From positions 17,631 through 81,630 of the forward strand of contig NZ_JBNPMC010000011.1 of NCBI RefSeq assembly GCF_050313795.1: a stretch of DNA of 64,000 bases, written 5' to 3'. How positions within the stretch are numbered: the stretch's first letter is position 1; each line of letters starts with the position of its first letter. This DNA is from CAMBRQ01 sp945870325. GTDB lineage: Bacteria; Bacillota; Clostridia; Lachnospirales; Lachnospiraceae. The notes beneath the pieces are model-generated. The model ran no database searches and was not told where the DNA came from. It saw nothing but the letters and a program-made list of their open reading frames with translations. Positions 31,951 through 40,377 of the stretch are shown here, one piece after another. Position numbers and translations under genes: made by a program.

Positions 31951-32520
31951 ATGGCAAGAAACAGGAAAAATGACGAGGAAGAAAGAGGCATCCTTTACTC
32001 ATTGGGAGGATGGCTTCTATACATATTGATTATTATAGTGCTGACATGGCTGATTATCACGTTCGTAGGACAGAGAACGAGGGTCAGCGGCTCTTCTATG
32101 GAGATGACATTAAGTGATGGAGATAATCTGATCGTAGATAAACTGACATATCATTTTAAAGAACCGAAGAGATATGACATTATTGTATTCCCTTATAAAT
32201 ATGAGGAGAATACCTATTATATCAAGCGTATTATCGGTATGCCTGGGGAGACTGTTCAGGTTGTAGGCGGTTATGTGTATATAAATGGTGAATTATTGTC
32301 CAGCGATATTTATGGTGCGGAGGTAATGGAATCTCCCGGAATTGCAGAGACACCGATCGCATTGGGAGCAGATGAGTACTTTGTATTAGGCGATAACCGG
32401 AATCACAGTTCGGACAGCCGTGATGGAAGTGTAGGTGTCCTGAAAAGAGATGATCTGATTGGAAGAGCGTGGGTACGGATCTATCCATTTGATGAAATGG
32501 GAGTGATCAAGCATGAATAA
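31951..32520 (+). CDS. lepB: Signal peptidase I (second copy)
   Basis: A 189-residue paralogue: an anchor at about 20-40 (GWLLYILIIIVLTWLIITF), Ser49 (VSGSSMEMTL), Lys92 (YYIKRIIGMPGE) and LGDNRNHSSDSRDG. I take ATG 31951 (MARNRKNDEEER); a TTG nine bases upstream is less likely. The upstream gap contains GGGGACACAG, a possible half of the GGGGAC repeat. Its stop lies inside the first codons of rnhB (8-base overlap), so the two are coupled. Confidence 0.94.
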   Translation: MARNRKNDEEERGILYSLGGWLLYILIIIVLTWLIITFVGQRTRVSGSSMEMTLSDGDNLIVDKLTYHFKEPKRYDIIVFPYKYEENTYYIKRIIGMPGETVQVVGGYVYINGELLSSDIYGAEVMESPGIAETPIALGADEYFVLGDNRNHSSDSRDGSVGVLKRDDLIGRAWVRIYPFDEMGVIKHE

Positions 32521-33172
32521 GCGGGAAGAAGAGAGACTTCGAAAGCAGAAGGAAAAACTGGAAAAAGAGATGGCACGTATTGAGGCTATGTGCGTTTATG
32601 AAAAAGAATATGATATGTGCCAGTATATATGTGGAATTGATGAAGTAGGCAGGGGACCGCTTGCGGGGCCGGTTGTGGCAGGAGCGGTTATCCTGCCTAA
32701 AGACAATCCGATTCTTTATCTTAACGATTCTAAGAAATTGTCGGAGAAGAAAAGGGAAGCATTATATGATGAGATCATGGAGAAGGCAATTGCTACGGGG
32801 ATTGGTATGGTAAGTCCGGCGCGTATTGATGAGATCAATATCCTGCAGGCAACTTATGAGGCGATGCGCCAGGCGATTGCGAATCTGAAGGTGCGTCCGG
32901 ATATACTTTTGAATGATGCGGTTACGATACCGGAAGTTGATATCCCGCAGGTGCCGATCATCAAAGGGGATGCCAAGAGCGTGTCTATTGCTGCGGCCAG
33001 TATTATTGCGAAGGTGACCAGGGACCGCATGATGGCAGAGTATGATCAGGTGATTCCGGGGTATGACTTTGCAAGCAATAAGGGCTATGGGACGAAGGCG
33101 CATATTGCGGGATTGAAGGAATTAGGACCTTCTCCGATTCATAGAAGGACATTTATCCGGAATTTTATATAA
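32513..33172 (+). CDS. rnhB: Ribonuclease HII
   Basis: A 219-residue protein. GIDEVGRGPLAGPVVAGAVI (41-60) holds the first acidic residues of the active site, and LLNDAV and SIAAASIIAKVTRDRMM the others. It removes single ribonucleotides and RNA primers from DNA. A charged N-terminal helix (residues 1-35, EERLRKQKEKLEKEM) precedes the catalytic domain. It overlaps lepB by 8 bases. Confidence 0.97.
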   Translation: MNKREEERLRKQKEKLEKEMARIEAMCVYEKEYDMCQYICGIDEVGRGPLAGPVVAGAVILPKDNPILYLNDSKKLSEKKREALYDEIMEKAIATGIGMVSPARIDEINILQATYEAMRQAIANLKVRPDILLNDAVTIPEVDIPQVPIIKGDAKSVSIAAASIIAKVTRDRMMAEYDQVIPGYDFASNKGYGTKAHIAGLKELGPSPIHRRTFIRNFI

Positions 33173-33209
33173 AATAGTAAAAGCATAGAAATATAGGATT
33201 GTATAGATA

Positions 33210-33584
33210 ATGAGTAGATGCGGATATAGTAAGAACAGGCGGGAAATAGGTACGCAGTACGAAAGAAAAGCAGGAGAGCATCTGAAGGAAAAGGGATATG
33301 AGATCCTGGAATATAATTACCGCTGCAAAGTGGGTGAGATAGATATGATTGCCAGAGATGGCGGGTGTCTGGTCTTCTGCGAAGTAAAATACCGCTCCGG
33401 ATCGGAGAGTGGACATCCGGCAGAGGCGGTGGATTATAAGAAGCAGCGTGTGATTTCTAAGTGTGCGCTGTATTATCTGACGACTCATGGACTTACGGAT
33501 GCAGAATGCCGTTTTGATGTGGTGAGCATAGAAGGGGAGCAGATTACTGTATATCAGAATGCGTTTGATTATATTGGCGGATAG
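33210..33584 (+). CDS. YraN family (UPF0102) endonuclease-like protein
   Basis: A 124-residue protein with the YraN pattern GTQYERKAGEHLKEKGYEIL, then GEIDMIARDGGCLVFCEVKYR, a PD-(D/E)XK-like core (E, D, EvK). Its cellular role is not established; a link to Holliday-junction or RNase HII-related repair is often guessed because it lies after rnhB, as here. No strong ribosome site is seen before ATG 33210. Confidence 0.92.
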   Translation: MSRCGYSKNRREIGTQYERKAGEHLKEKGYEILEYNYRCKVGEIDMIARDGGCLVFCEVKYRSGSESGHPAEAVDYKKQRVISKCALYYLTTHGLTDAECRFDVVSIEGEQITVYQNAFDYIGG

Positions 33585-33649
33585 CATAACTCATCTTCCG
33601 GCAGAAAGCGAATACGGCTGCATACCATGGAGGATAAAGGAGAATCAGA

Positions 33650-34483
33650 ATGAATCTGGGATTAAAATATAAGAATAATGAGCATATATTTGATGAGAAA
33701 GAAGTGAATGGGGTGCCATATCTTTCTTATCCCATGCTTGAGAATACAGGTGTAGTAAAACATGGGTTTTCAACAAGGCTTGGAGGCGTCAGTACAGGAT
33801 ATTGTGCCACAATGAATATCAGTACGACCAGAGGAGATGATCCGAAGGCAGTAGAAGAGAACCGGCGGAGGATTGCATCTGCAATAGGAGTGGAAGTGGC
33901 TGATCTGACTTATACCCATCAGACACATACGACCAATGTTGCGGTGGTAGAAGAAAAGGATAGGGGAAGCCGTTTTATGGAGACGGATGGAATGGTGACC
34001 AATGTACCGGGAATCTGTCTTGTGACATTCTATGCAGATTGTGTCCCACTATTTTTGGTTGATCCGATTCATAAAGCAATCGGACTTAGCCATTCCGGAT
34101 GGAGAGGCACCGTGAATAAGATGGGGAAGATTACGGTAGAAACAATGCAGAGACAGTATGGCACTGATCCGGGGCAGATCATTGCTGCGATAGGACCTTC
34201 TATCTGTCAGGATTGCTATGAAGTCAGTGAAGATGTGATTCAGGAATTCAAAGCAAAATTTGCAGAATCACTGTGGCCGGAATTATTCTATAAGAAGGAG
34301 AATGGCAAATACCAGCTGGATCTCTGGAAAGCGAATCAGGCAGTGCTTATGGAGGCGGGAATCCAAAAGGAGAATATTGCGGTTACCAATCTTTGTACCC
34401 ATTGTAATCCAGAGATTCTGTTCTCGCACAGAAGTACAGGGACCAAAAGAGGGAACCTTAGTGCATTCCTTGCTTTGAAATAA
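33650..34483 (+). CDS. pgeF: PgeF/YfiH family (laccase-domain) protein
   Basis: A 277-residue protein, with KHGFSTRLGGVS, FYADCVPLFLVDP, GLSHSGWRGTVNKM and CTHCNPEILFSHR. The metal site His/Cys/His residues are in place. Members were labelled polyphenol oxidases, but later work shows purine nucleoside phosphorylase or editing activity in cell-wall precursor synthesis (PgeF). AAAGGAGAATCAGA precedes the ATG. Its stop is only 13 bases before the MscS gene, so they are likely cotranscribed. Confidence 0.92.
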   Translation: MNLGLKYKNNEHIFDEKEVNGVPYLSYPMLENTGVVKHGFSTRLGGVSTGYCATMNISTTRGDDPKAVEENRRRIASAIGVEVADLTYTHQTHTTNVAVVEEKDRGSRFMETDGMVTNVPGICLVTFYADCVPLFLVDPIHKAIGLSHSGWRGTVNKMGKITVETMQRQYGTDPGQIIAAIGPSICQDCYEVSEDVIQEFKAKFAESLWPELFYKKENGKYQLDLWKANQAVLMEAGIQKENIAVTNLCTHCNPEILFSHRSTGTKRGNLSAFLALK

Positions 34484-34496
34484 CAGGAGGATGAGT

Positions 34497-35378
34497 ATGA
34501 CAGCAGAGACAACGAATGAAGTAGTAGAAGTTACACAGGATACGGTCGAAGAGATGAATCGTTTTGCACAATATCTTCAGGACAGTATTCCTTCACTGAT
34601 TGCATTTGGGATTAAAGTTCTGATTGCATTGGTTGTGTTTTTTATAGGAAGATTGGTCATTCAGTGGATTCGAAAGATTGTGCGCCGGTCTTTAGAACGT
34701 TCTAAAGCGGATAAGGGAGTGGAACAGTTCGTAGATTCTTTCTTAAGGGCGGGATTGTATTGCCTGCTGATTTTCAGTATTGCGGCGAAGTTAGGAATAG
34801 ATACGACTTCGGTAGCAGCGCTTCTGGCTTCCGGTGGTGTGGCAATTGGTCTTGCGCTGCAGGGGAGTCTGTCTAATTTTGCAGGCGGTGTATTGATTCT
34901 GCTTCTGAAGCCTTTCGAGGTAGGAGACTACATTATCGAGGATACGAATAAGAATGAAGGAACAGTTAAAGAGATTCAGATTTTCTATACGAAGTTGAGT
35001 ACGATTGACAATAAGACGATCGTCATACCGAATGGTATGTTGACGAACAGCAGTCTGACGAATGCTACGGCTAAGGCAGAGAGAAGGCTGGATCTGAGAG
35101 TGTCGATCGCATATGAGGTAGATCTAAGGAAAGCAAAAGCACTGGTTGAGGAGATTCTGCGAAGAGATGCATGTGTTAAGAAAGATGATGAGATCAATGT
35201 GTTTGTAGATGAACTGGCAGACAGCGCAGTTATCCTTGGAGCAAGAGCGTGGGTGAGCAATGAGGAATTCTGGCCTACCAGATGGAGACTTCTGGAGACG
35301 ATCAAACTGACGTTTGACGAAGAGGGTATTGCGATACCATATCCGCAGATGACGGTGCATCATGTCGAAAATGTTTGA
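34497..35378 (+). CDS. MscS family mechanosensitive ion channel
   Basis: A 293-residue protein. It has three membrane segments at about 30-120, with the Gly/Ala-rich pore helix SVAALLASGGVAIGLALQGSLSNFAGGV, then the MscS beta domain (GDYIIEDTNKNEGTVKEIQ) and a C-terminal cage part ending in YPQMTVH. It should open under hypo-osmotic stress. The start is ATG 34497: the in-frame ATG at 34491 directly follows GGAGG with no spacing. Confidence 0.94.
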   Translation: MTAETTNEVVEVTQDTVEEMNRFAQYLQDSIPSLIAFGIKVLIALVVFFIGRLVIQWIRKIVRRSLERSKADKGVEQFVDSFLRAGLYCLLIFSIAAKLGIDTTSVAALLASGGVAIGLALQGSLSNFAGGVLILLLKPFEVGDYIIEDTNKNEGTVKEIQIFYTKLSTIDNKTIVIPNGMLTNSSLTNATAKAERRLDLRVSIAYEVDLRKAKALVEEILRRDACVKKDDEINVFVDELADSAVILGARAWVSNEEFWPTRWRLLETIKLTFDEEGIAIPYPQMTVHHVENV

Positions 35379-35415
35379 CAAATGCCATATATTCAAGTAA
35401 GATAATAGTAAGCGA

Positions 35416-35445
35416 AGAGGCCCGAAGTAATTCGAGGTCTCTTTT
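35416..35445 (+). terminator. mscS terminator
   Basis: AGAGGCCCGAA and TTCGAGGTCTCT pair around GTAA with one mismatch, followed by TTTTG. It is the first of a row of hairpins (see next entry). Confidence 0.7.
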
Positions 35446-35567
35446 GTTGTATAGGAAACTTCGTTCCCTATACAACAAACCCCTCCGGGAGGATGCGCAC
35501 TATGCGCAAGTGGAAAATGGTTGCTAACGCAACCGCGCTTCGGCGCGAGAATGTGCGAAGCACATTC
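35446..35567. repeat. Array of six adjacent short hairpins
   Basis: Directly after the mscS terminator come six palindromes, none repeating the same sequence: GTTGTATAGG/CCTATACAAC (35446-35476), CCTCCGGGAGG (35482-35492), TGCGCACTATGCGCA (35494-35508), GGTTGCTAACGCAACC (35519-35534), CGCGCTTCGGCGCG (35534-35547, a UUCG loop) and GAATGTGCGAAGCACATTC (35549-35567). Stems are 4-10 bases and perfect. A nominal frame through it is broken-looking and has no ribosome site. It may be a mosaic repeat of hairpin modules or a structured RNA. Confidence 0.75.
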
Positions 35568-35589
35568 GTTTCAATATGCTGGGTATTTT

Positions 35590-35617
35590 TTGTGATTCCT
35601 GGTGATATAAATATGAT
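35590..35617 (+). promoter_or_regulatory. Candidate promoter of the ATP-grasp operon
   Basis: TTGTGA (35590-35595), a 16-base spacer and TATGAT (35612-35617) would start a transcript near 35624, with a leader of about 70 bases that begins directly with a terminator-like hairpin. Confidence 0.45.
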
Positions 35618-35625
35618 AGGACGAG

Positions 35626-35671
35626 GATGTCTTTCTCATGATCAGCAGTATTATGGGACGGACATCTTTTT
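35626..35671 (+). terminator. Leader terminator/attenuator before the ATP-grasp operon
   Basis: GATGTC (35626-35631) and GACATC (35661-35666) close a long stem with further partial pairing inside (TCATG.. with ..TTATGGGA), followed by TTTTTG. It ends about 20 bases before the ribosome site AAGG of the next gene. Either it stops upstream transcription or it is an attenuator that sets expression of the five-gene unit. Confidence 0.55.
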
Positions 35672-35692
35672 GTTTCCGGGAAGGTGATGAAT

Positions 35693-37006
35693 ATGGAACA
35701 GTTAGTAAATCATGTAGACGGCATTAACCGATTGCTGGCAAGATATGGAGTGAAATTCGGAATCTATAAGAATCAGACATTCCATGAACAGTTATTTCCG
35801 TTTGATGCAATACCAAGAGTGATATCAAAAGATGATTTTGCTCTGTTGGAGAGGGGATTGATTCAGAGAGTGGATGCGCTGAATCTGTTCCTTAAGGACG
35901 TGTATGGTGAGAAGAAGATTATCAAAGACGGAGTGATCCCTGAAGAGTTTGTATTCTCTTCATCGGGATATCTGGCGGAATGTGAGGGCGCCTGTCCTCC
36001 GAAGGATATCTACAGCCATATCTCAGGAATCGATCTGGTACAGGGAAAAGATGGAAACTGGTATATCCTGGAGGATAATCTTCGGATACCTTCCGGGGCA
36101 TCCTATCCTTTGATTGCAAGAGAACTGGAACGGCGTGTGGCACCGGATACCTTTCGGAAGAATCCGATCATAGATAACCGGAATTATGCCAAGATGCTGA
36201 CAGACACGATGGAATATGTTAATACAGGAGGCATCCGGGTGATCATGACACCTGGAAGATACAATGCAGCGTATTTCGAGCATTCTTATCTGGCGGAGAG
36301 GACGGGAAGCGTGCTGGCGATGTGCAGCGATCTATTCGTAGAGAAGAATCATCTGTACTATAGAGATTACCGCGGTGGAAAACAAAAGGTGGGAGTAATT
36401 TACAGAAGAATATCAGATGAATATCTTGACCCGATGACATTTAATCCGGAATCGCTGATTGGTGTGCCGAATATTATGGATGTCTACCGTTCCGGCAATG
36501 TTGCAATTGTCAATGCGCCGGGCAATGGTATTGCTGATGATAAGGGAATCTATTATTTTGTGCCAAAGATGATACGGTATTATCTGGATCAGGAGCCGGT
36601 GCTTAGGAATGCGCCTACTTATCTGCCATATTATGAAGAGGACCGGAAATACGTGCTTGAGAATATTCATAAGTTGGTCATCAAGGATGTTGCGGAAGCA
36701 GGCGGTTATGGAGTCATATTCGGCAATGAATTATCGAAGGAGAAACTGGAAGATATGAAAGAACTGGTTACACGCGAATCTAGAAGATTCATCGCGCAGG
36801 AAGTCATAGATTTTCAGGATCTGTATATTGTAGAAGGCGATGAAAAGGTTGCCAGAAAAGCGGACCTTAGAGCGTTCGTATTATCCGGAGAGACAACGAA
36901 AGTATGGCCAAGTGGTCTTACAAGATTCTCAAGGAATCCGGATTCATTTGTAGTCAATTCATCACAGGGAGGAGGATTTAAAGACACATGGGTGCTATCT
37001 CAATAG
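35693..37006 (+). CDS. Circularly permuted ATP-grasp amidoligase-type protein (COG2308)
   Basis: A 437-residue protein. The permuted ATP-grasp signatures are SSGYLAECEGACPPKDIYSH, the glycine-poor acidic loop ISGIDLVQGKDGNWYILEDN, then NLRIPSGASYPLIARELERR, with a lysine-rich VIKDVAEAGGYGVIFG near the end. The family makes peptide-like amide bonds using ATP; bacterial members occur with alpha-E and transglutaminase genes and have been predicted to synthesise or attach a small peptide. ATG 35693 has AAGG 9 bases upstream. Its 3' end overlaps the alpha-E gene by 19 bases. The substrate is unknown. Confidence 0.88.
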   Translation: MEQLVNHVDGINRLLARYGVKFGIYKNQTFHEQLFPFDAIPRVISKDDFALLERGLIQRVDALNLFLKDVYGEKKIIKDGVIPEEFVFSSSGYLAECEGACPPKDIYSHISGIDLVQGKDGNWYILEDNLRIPSGASYPLIARELERRVAPDTFRKNPIIDNRNYAKMLTDTMEYVNTGGIRVIMTPGRYNAAYFEHSYLAERTGSVLAMCSDLFVEKNHLYYRDYRGGKQKVGVIYRRISDEYLDPMTFNPESLIGVPNIMDVYRSGNVAIVNAPGNGIADDKGIYYFVPKMIRYYLDQEPVLRNAPTYLPYYEEDRKYVLENIHKLVIKDVAEAGGYGVIFGNELSKEKLEDMKELVTRESRRFIAQEVIDFQDLYIVEGDEKVARKADLRAFVLSGETTKVWPSGLTRFSRNPDSFVVNSSQGGGFKDTWVLSQ

Positions 37007-37677
37007 AAAAATTAGATCATTTATACTGGCTTGGCAGGTATACGGAGCGGGTATATACAACGTTAAGGAAATTCTACCGTATCTTTGATGATATGATCGA
37101 AGCGCCGGAGGGGAGTTATACATATTACTGTAAGAGACTGAATATTCCGGATATCTATACATCAAACAGTCAGTTTGCGGAGGAGTATCTGTATGGGAAG
37201 GATAATCCGGATTCCCTGTATTCGAACATGAGCAGAGCATTTGACAATGCAATCGTCCTTAGAGATGAGTTAAGCAGTAATGTGCTTAGTTATATGCAGA
37301 TGGCACTGGATGTATTTGAATCTGATAATCATGCTTCTCCGCTTCTGGAACTCCAGTCTGTGATTGATTATCTGTTGGCATTCTGGGGTTGTGTGGATGA
37401 TTATGTAGAAGATGAAGACTGCCGGAATATTATGAAATGCGGGAAATATATAGAAAGGCTGGACTTATATATACGTTTGGAGTATCATACTAAAGATATC
37501 GAGAAGGAATTCAGAAAATTGCTGAATCGTCTGCATAAGACGCAGATGTACTATGATGCTGCCAAACTTGAGAAACTGAAGGACATGATTGATGCAAAGA
37601 TTCATTGTCCTGAACAGGCAGAAGGCAAGGATGCAGAACTTCTTGATTATCTAGGAAATATTATTGAGGTGAGATAA
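36988..37677 (+). CDS. Alpha-E domain protein (COG2307)
   Basis: A 229-residue all-helical protein beginning MGAISIEKLDHLYWLGRYTE, with the conserved YWLGRY..R pattern of the alpha-E (DUF403) family and repeated conserved Glu residues. It always occurs with the permuted ATP-grasp protein, sometimes fused to it, and is thought to be its partner. Here it begins 19 bases before the ATP-grasp stop and ends one base before the transglutaminase start. GGAGGAGG lies before its ATG. Its activity is not known. Confidence 0.88.
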   Translation: MGAISIEKLDHLYWLGRYTERVYTTLRKFYRIFDDMIEAPEGSYTYYCKRLNIPDIYTSNSQFAEEYLYGKDNPDSLYSNMSRAFDNAIVLRDELSSNVLSYMQMALDVFESDNHASPLLELQSVIDYLLAFWGCVDDYVEDEDCRNIMKCGKYIERLDLYIRLEYHTKDIEKEFRKLLNRLHKTQMYYDAAKLEKLKDMIDAKIHCPEQAEGKDAELLDYLGNIIEVR

Positions 37678-37678
37678 C

Positions 37679-38452
37679 ATGAAGTCATTACAGTTCACAT
37701 ACAGGATGGAACTTAAATTCGACCAGCCTGTATGTGACCATTATTTTGCGCTGCGCTGCGTGCCGGCGTCGAATGATGTACAGGATATACAGATTACGAG
37801 CAGATATGTAAGCCCTGCAGACAGTCTGGATGAGGTGATCGATGGATTCGGGAATCATAAGTATGTAGGACATTATATGGCGAATCATATGAAGTTCTCA
37901 TATGAAGTAGAGGGGATTGCCAGGGTGAAGGGGATGCAGGTACAGCCGGAATCTCTGCACCCGATGTATAAGTATCCGACCAGGTATACAGAACCCACGG
38001 AGGAACTGATAGAATATGGAGAATCCCTGACCCTTACGGCGGGGGACAATCTTGGAAATGCAATCCAGATCATGGATGCGCTATACCGGGATTTCAAGTA
38101 TGTTTCCGGCAGTACGGATATCCATACCACAGCCGGAGAGGCATGGAAGAAGCGTATGGGCGTCTGTCAGGATTATGCGCATATTATGATCACACTGTGC
38201 CGGATGAAAGGGATTCCGGCAAGATATGTGAATGGACTTATGATCGGTGAAGGCTATACCCATGCCTGGGTAGAGATCTATACAGGGGAAGGCTGGTATG
38301 GTCTTGACCCGACGAATCATCTGCATGTAGACGATTATTATATCAAATTAGCCCATGGAAGAGATTATGGGGACTGTGTACTGGATAAAGGTCTGTTCCT
38401 GGGACAGGCAAGACAGACACAGACAATCTATGCGAATGTGGAGGAAATATAG
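37679..38452 (+). CDS. Transglutaminase-like cysteine protease family protein
   Basis: A 257-residue protein with a beta-rich N-terminal domain (residues 1-120, the transglutaminase N-terminal fold) and a catalytic core. Cys163 (RMGVCQDYAHIM), His195 (GYTHAWVEIY) and Asp210 (YGLDPTNH) form the expected triad. There is no signal peptide, so it works in the cytoplasm. Such proteins accompany the permuted ATP-grasp/alpha-E pair and are thought to cut or cross-link the peptide product. Start and stop directly adjoin the neighbouring genes. Confidence 0.9.
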   Translation: MKSLQFTYRMELKFDQPVCDHYFALRCVPASNDVQDIQITSRYVSPADSLDEVIDGFGNHKYVGHYMANHMKFSYEVEGIARVKGMQVQPESLHPMYKYPTRYTEPTEELIEYGESLTLTAGDNLGNAIQIMDALYRDFKYVSGSTDIHTTAGEAWKKRMGVCQDYAHIMITLCRMKGIPARYVNGLMIGEGYTHAWVEIYTGEGWYGLDPTNHLHVDDYYIKLAHGRDYGDCVLDKGLFLGQARQTQTIYANVEEI

Positions 38453-39394
38453 ATGGTAGAGACAGTTGTGTCTATGGGACTTCCAGTGGACGAGCATCTG
38501 GTAATCAGGAAGAACCGCCTGATGCCCGAAGAACTGGGAAAGGAACTTAAGAGAATTGGAATTGTAACAGGGACGCACGGAGATGAATTAGAAGGGCAGT
38601 TTGTATGTTATGAGTTAAACCGAAGAATACAGGAGCATCCGGAATATTTACAAGGAATCGTGGATATCTATCCGGCTTTCAATCCCCTGGGAATTGACTC
38701 AATTACCCGGGGAATTCCTATGTTCGACTTGGATATGAACCGGATCTTCCCGGGAAGCGAAGACGGCCCTATGATGGAGACGATTGTGCGCCAGCTTATG
38801 GATGATCTGGCAGGGGCAGATATGTGCGTGGATATTCATGCAAGCAATATCTATCTTGAGGAGATGCCGCAGGTGCGGATTAACGAAGAGACGGCCGAGA
38901 GGCTTGTGCCTTATGCTAAGATGATCAATGTTGATTTCGTATGGGTTCATGCATCGGCAACGGTGCTGGAATCAACGCTGGCGTATAGTCTGAATATGAT
39001 CGGTGTTCCGACTCTGGTAGTAGAGATGGGAGTAGGAATGCGGATTACAGAGAGTTATGGATGTCAATTGGTAGAAGGCATCCTGAACCTGATGAAAGAA
39101 ATGGGAATCTGGGCGGGACCAGTCGGGGAAGTCAGAACGCCAATCGTATCTTCTGACCGGGAGATTGGTTTCGTGAATGCTGACCATCCAGGTATCTATC
39201 TTCCGAAAGCACGGATATTTGATGATGTAGATGAAGGAGATATTATCGGAAGGATTGTGGATCCTATGACGGGAAACATTATGGAGGAAGTAAAAGCGCC
39301 GATTGCCGGAAAAGTATTTACAAGAAGAGAGTATCCAATTGTATACAGTGGTTCACTGCTGAATAGAATTCTGGGAGGTGTGCAGGAGCAATGA
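38453..39394 (+). CDS. M14-type (succinylglutamate desuccinylase/aspartoacylase-like) zinc hydrolase, active-site intact
   Basis: A 313-residue protein. The zinc ligands are present: His42 and Glu45 in GTHGDELEGQF and His129 in VDIHAS; an Arg/Asn pair is in FDLDMNRIFPG, and a likely catalytic Glu in LVVEMGVG. A C-terminal lid domain has the beta-barrel pattern IVSSDREIGFVNADHPG and a biotinyl-like fold end (APIAGKVFTRREYP). Family members remove acyl groups or C-terminal amino acids from small substrates. In this operon it probably trims or removes a peptide product. It begins directly at the previous stop and overlaps the next gene by ATGA. Confidence 0.88.
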   Translation: MVETVVSMGLPVDEHLVIRKNRLMPEELGKELKRIGIVTGTHGDELEGQFVCYELNRRIQEHPEYLQGIVDIYPAFNPLGIDSITRGIPMFDLDMNRIFPGSEDGPMMETIVRQLMDDLAGADMCVDIHASNIYLEEMPQVRINEETAERLVPYAKMINVDFVWVHASATVLESTLAYSLNMIGVPTLVVEMGVGMRITESYGCQLVEGILNLMKEMGIWAGPVGEVRTPIVSSDREIGFVNADHPGIYLPKARIFDDVDEGDIIGRIVDPMTGNIMEEVKAPIAGKVFTRREYPIVYSGSLLNRILGGVQEQ

Positions 39395-40326
39395 AGAAAG
39401 AAGTAATATATAGACTGGACTCTCCTTATAGGGAGAGCCTGGATATTACGGGCTACCGCTTCGGGAGCGGGAAAAAGTCTGCGTGTATCGTAGGTTCTAT
39501 CAGGGGAAATGAGGTGCAGCAGTTATATGTATGTTCTCAGTTAATTAAGAAGTTAAAAGAACTGGAGCAGCACGGTGCAATCGTATCTGACAATGAGATT
39601 ATGGTGATTCCTTCTGTGAACCATCATTCCATGAATATCGGGAAGCGATTCTGGGCGGTGGATAATACCGATGTGAACCGGATGTTCCCCGGTTATGATA
39701 AGGGAGAGACGACACAGCGGATTGCGGCAGGCGTGTTCGATTGTGTGAAAAACTATAATTATGGCATTCAGTTTGCAAGTTTCTATCTGCCGGGAGATTT
39801 CGTGCCTCATGTGCGTATGATGGAGACCGGGTATCAGAATACCAGTCTTGCGAACCTGTTCGGATTACCCTATGTGGTAGTCAGAAAGCCAAGACCGATC
39901 GATACAACGACGTTGAACTATAACTGGCAGGTGTGGGAGACCAATGCATTCTCTGTGTACACCAGTGAGACGGATGTAGTGGATGAAGTATCTGCAAGAC
40001 AGGCGGTATCGGCGGTGCTTCGGTTCCTTACGCGGATGGGGATCTTGCGGTATAACAGCCACAGCGGCTATATCGCAAGTATTATTGATGAAGAAGAATT
40101 GACAATTGTAAAGACGGATGCGGCAGGAATCTTCCGCAGATTAAAATGCCCGGGCGAAGAAGTGCATATGGGGGAAGTGCTGGGAGAGATTCTTGATCCG
40201 TATGAAGGAGAGGTAATCCGTCAGGTGGTATCGCCTACGGATGGAATCATCTTCTTTTCGCATAAGAAGCCGCTGGTAACGGAGAGTGAGATTGTATTCA
40301 AGATTATACGCAGGCTGCATGAATGA
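39391..40326 (+). CDS. M14-type deacylase-like protein lacking zinc ligands
   Basis: A 311-residue paralogue of the preceding gene with the same domain order (FVPHVRMMETG, NTDVNRMFPGYDK, and the C-terminal DAAGIFRRLKCPGEEVHMGE end). The zinc motif GTHGDE is replaced by GSIRGNE (Arg38 at the His position), and DIHAS by IQFAS (Phe128 at the second His). A metal site like that of its neighbour cannot form. It is therefore probably a pseudoenzyme, for example a regulatory or binding subunit of the intact copy. It is the last gene before a bidirectional terminator. Confidence 0.85.
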   Translation: MKKEVIYRLDSPYRESLDITGYRFGSGKKSACIVGSIRGNEVQQLYVCSQLIKKLKELEQHGAIVSDNEIMVIPSVNHHSMNIGKRFWAVDNTDVNRMFPGYDKGETTQRIAAGVFDCVKNYNYGIQFASFYLPGDFVPHVRMMETGYQNTSLANLFGLPYVVVRKPRPIDTTTLNYNWQVWETNAFSVYTSETDVVDEVSARQAVSAVLRFLTRMGILRYNSHSGYIASIIDEEELTIVKTDAAGIFRRLKCPGEEVHMGEVLGEILDPYEGEVIRQVVSPTDGIIFFSHKKPLVTESEIVFKIIRRLHE

Positions 40327-40339
40327 TGGACATATAAAA

Positions 40340-40365
40340 AGCGCAAACCCGAACAGGTTTGCGCT
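40340..40365. terminator. Bidirectional terminator
   Basis: AGCGCAAACC (40340-40349) and GGTTTGCGCT (40356-40365) form a perfect 10-base stem. An A run precedes it and GATTTTAT follows, so it can end the ATP-grasp operon and the tRNA transcript from the opposite strand. Confidence 0.8.
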
Positions 40366-40377
40366 GATTTTATATCA

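Noticed and set aside
35446..35567. CRISPR array
   Set aside because: The palindromes differ from one another; there is no constant repeat or constant spacer length and no cas gene in the window.
35493..35687. A 64-codon frame through the hairpin array
   Set aside because: It is made of palindromes, lacks a ribosome site and runs through the leader of the next operon.
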